Made by a program: the position numbers and the translations under genes. The notes below the pieces were generated by a model, which searched no databases, was not told where the DNA came from, and saw nothing but the letters and a program-made list of their open reading frames with translations. From assembly GCA_965206025.1 (NCBI GenBank), contig CBDBIU010000003.1, positions 1 to 64,000 on the forward strand: 64,000 nt of DNA, read 5' to 3'. Positions 57,786-64,000 of this stretch are shown here, one piece after another. The DNA is from G963668345 sp965206025 (lineage in GTDB: Bacteria > Acidobacteriota > Terriglobia > Bryobacterales > UBA6623). The number at the start of each line of letters is the position of its first letter. Position 1 is the stretch's first letter.

Positions 57786-59150
57786 CTACGCCGCCTTTTC
57801 GAGCCGTTCTTCCGTACTGAGCTTGCGGTGCTCACGCGCGATCGCTAGGGCGACGCCCAGCCAGATCAATACAAAGATCACATTGGCGGCCGCGTAGTGC
57901 TGAACGGCGAAGGCGAGCTGGACGCCAACAAACACCAGCACCGCTTGTAACATGTCTCCCGTGCGCCAGAAAAAGGTATCGATCGCGGCTTTGGCTTTGT
58001 ACTTCGCTTCGCGGCTGGTGGGCAAAAACAGCGCGTGACGAGTCGTGTTCTGGATCGAATAGTCGGTGCTATTCTCAAGAACCTTGGCGACCCTGATGAC
58101 AGCCAGGATCGGGATGAAGATGATCAGGCAGTAGCTGCCTAGGGCGATGCAGGGCAGGATGAACAGGGCGCCGCGAACGCCGATGTACCTAAAGATGCGG
58201 GATACAAGAAACAGCTGGAACAGGAAACCGAGCAAGTTCACCCAACTGAAGAAGTCTCCGTAAAACTTCCCAATCAACGCGCTCTTCGCGGCTTCGGTCA
58301 CTTCTCCGGCGGCTACGGCGCGTTCGGCGTCTGTCACCACAATCTTGCCGAGGATAAACTCACCCGTCGTATTTACGACGTTCAACAACACGATCAAAAC
58401 CGCGATCAACAACAAGTACCGTTGCGAAAAGACGAGTTTGAAGCCCCCTTCTTTCCCCAGCGGGGCTTCCGCCGCCGATGCCTTGTCCGCTGACGCAGTG
58501 CGACGCTCGCGGCGATTGACCCCCTGACTGATCAAAATGCAAACCAGCAAACCGCCAGCCGCCATCAGCATCATCAAATAGGGAGCCGCTACCGGGTCGA
58601 ACACGCCGAAGAGTTCGCCGGCCGTCTTCGAACCCACCCAGGCGCCCAGGGAACTGCCCACGCCAACCAAAGGGAATAGCCGCTTGCCCTGCTCTTCGGT
58701 AAAAATGTCGTTCGCAAAGGCCCAAAACTGCGCGATCACGAGGACGTTAAAAATGCCGATCCACAGAAAAAAGGCCACGCCGACGCGTACGCCCGAGACG
58801 CCCAAGACAGAGAAGATTCCCAGGTGAGAGATAAAAAAAAGCGTTACCCAAGTAATCAGGCGAGTGCGGTTGACCTTGCCCGCAAACGCTCCGTAGGCGG
58901 GGACCACAGCCAGCAGCAGAAGAGCCTGGCCCGCGGCGGCGTAGCTTTTGACCTCAGCCCCACCCTCGCTGAGGATCAGGGCTTCCCTGACCGTCTTGAG
59001 CAGATAGTAGGAAGCAAGCAGCAGGAATACATTGGCGGCCAGCAAAAGCGCCGTGGCGCCTTCGCCGGGTTTGACCCGGCTGAAAATCGAAAGGGCCTTG
59101 TCCAGAACCCCTTTCTTCCCTTCCGTGATAGGCTTAACAACCTGCGCCAT
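57786..59150 (-). CDS. ATP/ADP-translocase-like (NTP/NDP exchanger family) membrane carrier
   Basis: 454 aa from the ATG at 59150 (a start 33 bp earlier is possible); 11-12 membrane helices. The sequence has the layout of bacterial Tlc/Npt-type carriers and their MFS-like relatives: LASYYLLKTVREALILSEGG near TM1-2, GIFNVLVIAQFWAFANDIFT, EEQGKRLFPLVGVGSSLGAW and VLENSTDYSIQNTTRHALFL. Free-living bacteria carry such relatives without an obligate ATP-parasite lifestyle and their substrates are unknown. The assignment as true ATP/ADP exchanger is therefore not justified. Single gene. Confidence 0.7.
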   Translation of the reverse strand: MAQVVKPITEGKKGVLDKALSIFSRVKPGEGATALLLAANVFLLLASYYLLKTVREALILSEGGAEVKSYAAAGQALLLLAVVPAYGAFAGKVNRTRLITWVTLFFISHLGIFSVLGVSGVRVGVAFFLWIGIFNVLVIAQFWAFANDIFTEEQGKRLFPLVGVGSSLGAWVGSKTAGELFGVFDPVAAPYLMMLMAAGGLLVCILISQGVNRRERRTASADKASAAEAPLGKEGGFKLVFSQRYLLLIAVLIVLLNVVNTTGEFILGKIVVTDAERAVAAGEVTEAAKSALIGKFYGDFFSWVNLLGFLFQLFLVSRIFRYIGVRGALFILPCIALGSYCLIIFIPILAVIRVAKVLENSTDYSIQNTTRHALFLPTSREAKYKAKAAIDTFFWRTGDMLQAVLVFVGVQLAFAVQHYAAANVIFVLIWLGVALAIAREHRKLSTEERLEKAA

Positions 59151-59523
59151 GGTCAAGCCCCAGGGCCTTGGCGGCCGAGACAAGCAACCAGTGTAACAGC
59201 CCGCCGTGGCCTCCTTCCGAGATGCCGATGCCCTTCCAGCACGCGGCGGGGCGACGTCGGATCAAGCGCCGCGACGAACGCCGGGCCGCCGAGCTCTAGC
59301 CCGTCTGTTTCAGACAAGACTTTCTGATCGCTCTGGCGGTGTGGCGCACGCGTTCTCGCGTGCCGTGTCGCCATTCTTGGCGACATTTCTCGTTGTGGTG
59401 CGTCGGCCCTTCAGCCGACCGGCGAGAATGCCGGCACAGCACGAGAAAAGCGTGCGCCACGTCGCTTTCGATCCCGACATTCTCAAATTCATGGCGAACC
59501 CGTCTCGAGAACAGGCCACTCGC
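59151..59523. other. gene-free region with repeat F
   Basis: 373 bp. Contains the complete 120-bp repeat F (59341-59460) and otherwise no recognisable signal. The last 60 bp run to the stop of the zinc-ribbon gene. Confidence 0.5.
59341..59460 (+). repeat. repeat F, complete unit with inverted ends
   Basis: 120 bp; starts GTGGCGCACGCGTTCTCGCG and ends CACGAGAAAAGCGTGCGCCA plus C. The ends are inverted repeats of about 18 bp. The interior holds further inverted pairs (CGTCGGCC ... GGCCGACG type around 59400-59421). The left 50 bp recur at 49374-49424. Confidence 0.7.
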
Positions 59524-59826
59524 CTAATCCAGGTCGATGTCGCGGGGGAACTGTTTTTGAGGACCTTCCGAGCGCGCCTTCTTGAGCAGTCCCTCGAAGC
59601 GCTTATCGAGCACCTTGCCGTGTTGGCGTTCGGCCTGCACCTGCTCGCGAAACCTCTGATCGCGACTACCTTCTTCCGACTTGAGTTGCCGGACCGCTTT
59701 CTGAAGATCCAGCGGCGCTTCCTTTGGCTTCGGCGCCTGATGAGATAGGATGGCCTCGGTCTCCGCGTCGACTTCGAGCGTAGCTCCGCAGCAGGGACAC
59801 TCGATCTCGAAAACCCCATCCTCCAT
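59524..59826 (-). CDS. small zinc-ribbon protein, function unknown
   Basis: 100 aa. The N-terminus forms half of a zinc ribbon (FEIECPCCGATLEVDAET). It is followed by a linker and a charged helical segment (PLDLQKAVRQLKSEEGSRDQ, REQVQAERQHGKVLDKRFEG, LLKKARSEG), probably a coiled coil. Only one CXXC pair is present, so dimerisation would be needed to complete a zinc site. Conserved-looking hypothetical; no known function. Cytoplasmic. Overlaps nothing; repeats lie on both sides. Confidence 0.65.
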   Translation of the reverse strand: MEDGVFEIECPCCGATLEVDAETEAILSHQAPKPKEAPLDLQKAVRQLKSEEGSRDQRFREQVQAERQHGKVLDKRFEGLLKKARSEGPQKQFPRDIDLD

Positions 59827-60245
59827 GCCTATATCCTAACGAAATACGACCCGGGCGGAGGTGAGACCTTGCGCGCCCCGCCCCCGCAGCCTCCTCATGG
59901 GCAAGGCGGCCCAGCCCGGGGCCGACTCGCCCATCTCCCGAGCGGGCAGCTGGGGGGAACGTTCAGACTCTGAGCGACGCCTTAAATTTTCTGTGGGAGA
60001 GAGCCTCCTAGCAGCCTGCGGCAATAGTAGACGTCGCGAAAAATCGGGTACAGCCAGCCAATTCGCTTCAGGTGAAGTTCTTTGTTTCCAGGGCCATGAT
60101 GGGGGGGTGAATTGGTGGCAGTCCCCATTTTTCTCTCCCGTGCGACTTTCGCCACAGCCTCCTAGACCGTTGATTCCCTTCGATCGCGACAAGCGAGCGC
60201 TTGCGTGTCTTCAGTCGCGCGGTATACTAATTTTGCGTCCTCTGC
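59827..60245. other. gene-free region with family B element, upstream of tRNA-Gln
   Basis: 419 bp. The family B copy at 60010-60163 occupies the centre. The last ~80 bp before the tRNA include GTATACTAATTT (60221-60232), a possible -10 region about 15 bp upstream of the tRNA. No protein gene. Confidence 0.5.
60010..60163 (-). repeat. family B fold-back element, copy 2 (inverted)
   Basis: About 154 bp, CTAG at 60008-60011 and 60162-60165. On the minus strand it follows 35643-35795: GTGGCGAAAGTCGCACGGGA, AAAATGGGGACTGCCACCAA, TTCACCCCCCCATCATGGCC and CTGGCTGTACCCGATTTTTC. About 85% identical by eye. No coding capacity. Confidence 0.75.
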
Positions 60246-60319
60246 TGGGAGGTAGTGTAACGGTAACACGACAGATTCTGGATCTGTTTATCGGGGTTCG
60301 AATCCCTGCCTCCCAGCCA
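60246..60319 (+). tRNA. tRNA-Gln (CTG), CCA encoded
   Basis: 74 nt. Acceptor TGGGAGG pairs with CCTCCCA (60309-60315), discriminator G, then encoded CCA. D-arm GTGT-AACGGTA-ACAC; anticodon arm ACAGA-TTCTGGA-TCTGT with anticodon CTG (reads CAG, Gln); variable loop TTAT; T-arm CGGGG-TTCGAAT-CCCTG. All arms fold with standard pairing (one G-T in the T stem). Confidence 0.95.
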
Positions 60320-60436
60320 ATATTCTCTTTCTTTTTTATTTGCAATAGCTTGCAAGTATTATGCCGTCTTGGCACCCGCTATTTTTCCGAAGCTGTGGGG
60401 CCTGTTTTGATTTCCAAGCAGAGTCTCCTCATAGGT

Positions 60437-60630
60437 GGCAATTCCTGGACCGCTCCGTCGAAAACCCACCGGCTTTCATCCCCTTGGGTGGACCGCAGGA
60501 CCATCGACACTCCCTCAAGTCGCGGCCCGGAAAGCTCCTGAAAAACCCACTTTCGGGTTGGACAGAGATCCCGGTAATCCTTGCGGGAAAGGCCTTTTTA
60601 CATACGCGAACTTTTGTCAGTAGGGACTAG
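60437..60630 (+). repeat. family C element, left-truncated
   Basis: Matches the complement of 33270-33420: CAATTCCTGGACCGCT, TCGCGGCCCGGAAAGCTC, GGGTTGGACAGAGA, CGGGAAAGGCCTTT and GAACTTTTGTCAGTAGGGAC ending in CTAG. A stretch inside it (60457-60500, GAAAACCCACCGGCTTTCAT) is instead shared with 35806-35846, so the unit is a mosaic. Confidence 0.65.
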
Positions 60631-60675
60631 CACGCATTTCTCACTACGGCGGACGGTGGTGCGAAATGCCGGTTA
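60628..60675 (+). repeat. minimal family A element (48 bp)
   Basis: TAGCACGCATTTCTCACTAC ... GGTGGTGCGAAATGCCGGTTA: both termini, almost no interior. The right terminus contains an ATG (60666) in frame with the following CehA-like gene, 24 bp before the preferred start. Confidence 0.7.
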
Positions 60676-60689
60676 GAAGAGGAACTACG

Positions 60690-63263
60690 ATGCGCCTGGC
60701 TAAGATTTATTGCTTCCTACCGGCAGCGTTGATCGGATCTCTCGTGTGGGGACAAGGCGTCGACAAACGCACCGATGCCGGCGACCGGCTCTACGGCTCG
60801 AACGTGGCGGCCTCCGCCTATCCGGCGGCGAAAAGCGGCGGCAACTACATGCACAATTACTACCTTCCGCCTCCGTCGTCGACGCCATGGCGCCCGGCGT
60901 GGTCCCCGGACGGCGAATGGATCGCCTTCAGCATGGCCGGCTCGCTGTGGAAAATCCGTCCTGGAGAAGACAAAGCCTATCAGCTCACGGCGAATGCGAC
61001 CTACGACTCCTCGCCGGCCTGGTCGCCCGACGGCCGCTGGATCGCCTACACCGCCGATGACAACTACCGCCGCATTAACTTGATGCTGCTCAGCGTTGCC
61101 ACCGGTGAAAGCACGGCTCTCACCCAAGGGAATCACCTGAACCTCGATCCCGCGTGGTCGCCCGACGGAAGCAAGCTCCTCTACGTTTCAACCGCTGCCG
61201 ACGGCTGGTATAACGTCCATGCCATGCCGATCGAAAACGGCAATCCCGGCACCCCGATTCGCCTGACCGAGGACAACCGCTATAGCAACTCGCGGCTTTA
61301 CTTCGGGGACAACGATCTTCACATCCAGCCCACCATCTCGCCGGACGGCGAAGAGATGATTCTTGTCTCCAACCGTGGAATCCCGCTAGGGTCCGGAGCG
61401 ATTTGGCGGGCGCCCATTGGGCCCGATGCCATGACCAAGGCGAAGAGAATCCTGCGCGAGGAAACGCTTTATCGCACGCGGCCCCAGTGGTCGCACGACG
61501 GCAAACGCATCCTCTACAGCTCGCACCGCGGCAGCCAGTACACCAACCTCTATGTGCTGCCGGTCGTTGGCGGCGAACCCTACCAGTTGACGTTTGGAGA
61601 GTGGGACCACTTTGACCCGCGATGGTCGCCCGACGGCGAGTGGATCGTCTACGTATCAAATCAACACGGGATCTCGGACCTTCGTCTTCTGAAGACCCAT
61701 GGCGGGGAAGAGCGCAAGATCGAAATCAGACGCCGGGTTTACTTGGAACCCATGGGAACACTGGAAGTGCTTGTCAGCGACGCCGACACCCGACAGCCGA
61801 CCGAAGCCAGGATCTACTTGAGGGCCTCGGATGGAAAGGCGTACGCACCTCCCAATGCCTTCCGTCGCGTGAGCGGTGATGCCCTGAAGCTGGATTGTTT
61901 CCATACCCAGGGCCGCTTTGTCGTGGACGTTCCGGCGGGTCAAGTGTCCCTCCACGCGATGAAGGGGTTCGAGCGCTCTCCGGTTAAAAGGACGGTGGGG
62001 GTTTCACCGGGGCGCGTGACCCGCGTGGAACTCCCTCTCCGCCGCTTCACGAATCTCAAGGCCAAAGGATGGTACAGCGGCAGCGATCATGTCCATATGA
62101 ACTACGGCGGGAACCTCCACAATACGCCGGAGAACCTGCTATTTATGGCCGCCGCGGAAGACCTCGATGTGATTGGCGAAAAGATCGCCAACAAGGACAA
62201 TCGAATCTTCGACCACCAATACTACAACGGCGCCTACGACCGGAAGCGTTCGACGCCTGATCGGGTTCTCTCGTGGGGCCAGGAGTATCGTCCGCCCTTT
62301 TACGGCCATATCAATTTCATCAACCTCACCAAACATCTGATTTCCCCCTTTACGACCGGCTATGAAGGCACCGCCATCGAGAGCCTCTACCCGAGCAACA
62401 CCGACATGTTCCGCCTGGCCCGAGAACAAGGCGCTCTCGGGGGATACGTACACCCCTACTTTAAAGATCCCCCCACGGTCGGCTACGCGGTCGCACGCGG
62501 ATTTCCCATCGATCTCGCGCACGGCGCGTTCGAGTACCTCGAGGTGATGACCGGGGCGAAGTTCGCCAGATTCACCTCGAAGGTCTGGCATCGGGCGCTG
62601 AACTGCGGTTTCCGAGTCACCGCTTCAGGAGGTGAAGATTCCATCTCCGGCCTCCATAGGACCGCGCTCGTCGGCGCCGCCCGCGCTTACGCTTATTTGG
62701 GCGACGAATTGAAGTGGGACCGCTGGGTGGAGGCGATCCGTCAAGGCCGAACGTTTGTGACGAACGGCCCGCTGATTCAACTCGAAGTGAACGGAGAAAT
62801 GCCCGGCGGTACGATCAGCTTGCCCCGCGAAGGCGGCACGGTCCAAGTGGCCGGGTCTTTGGAATCTGCCTTCGCCGTGGACGCGCTGGAGCTGCTTTTC
62901 AACGGCGAAGTCATAGCCACGATCCCGGTTGGAAACGGCGGCCGGAACGCTCAAGTCAACGAACGGATCGAAGTTCGCGAAAGCGGCTGGTTCACTCTGC
63001 GCGCCACCAGCGAAAAGCCGGTCCATCCGATCGACGACGCCTATCTCTATGCGGAAACCAGCGCCGTTTACGTCCACTGTGGGGATCGGCCGATCCGCTC
63101 GAAACAAGACGCCGAGTATTTCATCCGCTGGATCGACAACATCACTCGGCAAGCCGAGAATCACCCCGGCTGGCGCTCGGAAGCCGAGCGCAAACACGTG
63201 CTTGCCCAATTCGCCGAAGCCCGCGAAGTGTTTGAACAGCGAGCGCGGGAGGCGGAACAGTAG
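60690..63263 (+). CDS. TolB-type propeller plus CehA/McbA-like metallohydrolase
   Basis: 857 aa from the ATG at 60690 (AGAGGA six bases upstream). In-frame ATG at 60666 lies in a repeat terminus. Signal peptide KIYCFLPAALIGSLVWGQ. The N-terminal half is a WD40-like/TolB beta-propeller with repeats PAWSPDGEWIAFSM, PAWSPDGRWIAYTA, PAWSPDGSKLLYVS and PRWSPDGEWIVYVS. A small beta domain follows, then a PHP/CehA-McbA-like hydrolase region starting at KGWYSGSDHVHMNYGGN, with GGYVHPYF and TASGGEDS as candidate metal/active residues. Periplasmic enzyme, substrate unknown; family members include carbaryl hydrolases, but most are uncharacterised. Confidence 0.82.
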   Translation: MRLAKIYCFLPAALIGSLVWGQGVDKRTDAGDRLYGSNVAASAYPAAKSGGNYMHNYYLPPPSSTPWRPAWSPDGEWIAFSMAGSLWKIRPGEDKAYQLTANATYDSSPAWSPDGRWIAYTADDNYRRINLMLLSVATGESTALTQGNHLNLDPAWSPDGSKLLYVSTAADGWYNVHAMPIENGNPGTPIRLTEDNRYSNSRLYFGDNDLHIQPTISPDGEEMILVSNRGIPLGSGAIWRAPIGPDAMTKAKRILREETLYRTRPQWSHDGKRILYSSHRGSQYTNLYVLPVVGGEPYQLTFGEWDHFDPRWSPDGEWIVYVSNQHGISDLRLLKTHGGEERKIEIRRRVYLEPMGTLEVLVSDADTRQPTEARIYLRASDGKAYAPPNAFRRVSGDALKLDCFHTQGRFVVDVPAGQVSLHAMKGFERSPVKRTVGVSPGRVTRVELPLRRFTNLKAKGWYSGSDHVHMNYGGNLHNTPENLLFMAAAEDLDVIGEKIANKDNRIFDHQYYNGAYDRKRSTPDRVLSWGQEYRPPFYGHINFINLTKHLISPFTTGYEGTAIESLYPSNTDMFRLAREQGALGGYVHPYFKDPPTVGYAVARGFPIDLAHGAFEYLEVMTGAKFARFTSKVWHRALNCGFRVTASGGEDSISGLHRTALVGAARAYAYLGDELKWDRWVEAIRQGRTFVTNGPLIQLEVNGEMPGGTISLPREGGTVQVAGSLESAFAVDALELLFNGEVIATIPVGNGGRNAQVNERIEVRESGWFTLRATSEKPVHPIDDAYLYAETSAVYVHCGDRPIRSKQDAEYFIRWIDNITRQAENHPGWRSEAERKHVLAQFAEAREVFEQRAREAEQ

Positions 63264-63360
63264 GGGTTAGCGCCGCTGCGCCTGCCCGAGGCACCCGAAC
63301 CTGTAAGGGACAGTCCACCCATCCGGGCCCGCCCCCCTCCCAGTGCGGGATAGTAGGTGC

Positions 63361-63753
63361 ATGGAAATGACCCTGCTCCTGTCGAAGATACTTGGCCCGG
63401 TACTGTTGCTTCGCGGCATCTCCGTTCTCATCGACCGCCAGCATTTCGCTGCAATGCTCGACGGTTTAGAGAAAGAGGTAACGACCGTCGCGTTCTCCGC
63501 TTTTCCCATTGCCCTACTTATGGTGTGTACCGCGCTCGCCGTAACACACGAGGACACGTCAAGCTTGGCGGCGATCCTGATTCAAGTCGGTGTCTGGGGA
63601 GGAATCCTGAAGGCCAGCGCGCTCATCCTGTTCCCTAGGGCAGTGACCGTCAAAGCCCAGATGTTGGGAAAGGCCGGTTTCATCCACATCGTGTGGGTGG
63701 TCTGTCTCGCGGGTGGCGGCTATTTCACCTGGTTTGGGTACGGATCGGCCTGA
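63361..63753 (+). CDS. small four-helix membrane protein, function unknown
   Basis: 130 aa from the ATG at 63361 (an ATG at 63343 is possible). Four hydrophobic segments: SKILGPVLLLRGISVLI, AFSAFPIALLMVCTALAV, LAAILIQVGVWGGILKASAL and GFIHIVWVVCLAGGGYF. Resembles other short inner-membrane proteins with a conserved LLRG near TM1. I do not recognise the family. No operon partner is seen before the window ends. Confidence 0.6.
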   Translation: MEMTLLLSKILGPVLLLRGISVLIDRQHFAAMLDGLEKEVTTVAFSAFPIALLMVCTALAVTHEDTSSLAAILIQVGVWGGILKASALILFPRAVTVKAQMLGKAGFIHIVWVVCLAGGGYFTWFGYGSA

Positions 63754-63760
63754 AGCTCTC

Positions 63761-63957
63761 TAACCCGCTTTTCTCACCACATGGCGAGGCGAAGTGCGTG
63801 AGAAGCCCGTCAGTACAAGGGGCGCGCCGCTCAGCGCCGCATTGCTTGAATAATGCGAGCGTACTTGAACCCTACATTGAGCACAGTGAGCAAGCGCAAC
63901 GCAGTAATGGTGGACTTATGGCGTGCTTCGACCGTCACGTGGTGAGAAATGCGGGCT
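63761..63957 (-). repeat. full-length family A element, inverted
   Basis: 197 bp. On the minus strand it follows 54002-54199 almost base for base (CGAAGCACGCCATAAGTCCA, GTAGGGTTCAAGTACGCTCG, CATTATTCAAGCAATGCGGC, CTTGTACTGACGGGCTTCTC), about 88% identical. Terminal repeats: TAACCCGCTTTTCTCACCAC and its near-complement. Confidence 0.88.
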
Positions 63958-64000
63958 GGCGGCATGACCGCTCACTGGCGTTGGTGGATCTCAGTTCGTT

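Larger units (their letters stand above)
60320..60689. other. gene-free region: mosaic of family C and family A
   Basis: About 110 bp of featureless sequence after the tRNA, then a left-truncated family C element (60437-60630) sharing its CTAG with a minimal family A element (60628-60675) directly before the CehA-like gene. Confidence 0.55.

Overview
The window is high-GC bacterial DNA (roughly 60%). It fits an Acidobacteriota-like heterotroph (Bryobacterales/Solibacter type). The grounds are gene content: a hydroxysqualene-route hopanoid locus, PQQ-type beta-propeller dehydrogenases with a companion cytochrome c, TIM-barrel sugar epimerase and phytanoyl-CoA dioxygenase families, and a CehA/McbA-type propeller-hydrolase. 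This placement is inference; there is no rRNA gene here. The genome is repeat-rich and looks like one under insertion-sequence pressure.

Layout. 1-3265 (minus): M28 glutaminyl-cyclase-like peptidase (cut by the window edge), two SAM methyltransferases and a family 2 glycosyltransferase in one tight operon. 3402-4900: a RodZ-like HTH membrane protein and a PilZ-like protein. 5084-7980 (minus): korA-korB 2-oxoacid:ferredoxin oxidoreductase. 8076-9636: a complete insertion sequence. 9743-20020 (minus): hopanoid locus ispH-shc-hpnG-adh-adh-(1.1 kb repeat-filled gap)-hpnC-hpnD-hpnE, preceded by a sugar epimerase and an ArnT-type glycosyltransferase (20130-22706). 22895-26758 (plus): propeller protein, TIM-barrel protein and a secreted protein gene carrying an in-frame stop. 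26931-33219: housekeeping genes (DUF2103-like, der, pheA, lon, dapD). 33445-44100: accessory zone with phytanoyl dioxygenase, a methyltransferase, remnants of IS3, IS110 and IS256, a dicarboxylate symporter, a DUF72 protein, and a 505-codon membrane-protein gene split by a complete 1,329-bp IS4-type element. 44190-46750: PQQ alcohol dehydrogenase plus diheme cytochrome c. 47109-53000: small exported proteins, transketolase, TlpA-like protein. 53012-59150: TRAP substrate-binding protein, two cation/proton antiporters, ATP/ADP-translocase-like carrier. 59524-64000: zinc-ribbon protein, tRNA-Gln, CehA/McbA-like propeller-hydrolase, small membrane protein.

The most unusual structure is between the genes. 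At least three unrelated families of short, non-coding, fold-back elements recur across the window. They carry terminal inverted repeats, and the better-preserved ends are flanked by CTAG/TTAG. The main family (A, about 198 bp full length) has more than ten full or partial copies. Several copies sit exactly at gene ends, so that the element terminus supplies the gene's TAG stop codon, and one supplies the start codon and Shine-Dalgarno-like sequence of hpnD.

Other points of interest: two zinc-dependent MDR dehydrogenases coupled to hpnG, candidates for the unassigned reduction of ribosylhopane to bacteriohopanetetrol; an apparent ATT start for hpnE; a predicted lanthanide-type PQQ dehydrogenase with a CX4CH cytochrome partner; and a precisely reconstructable IS4-type insertion with a 9-bp target duplication.
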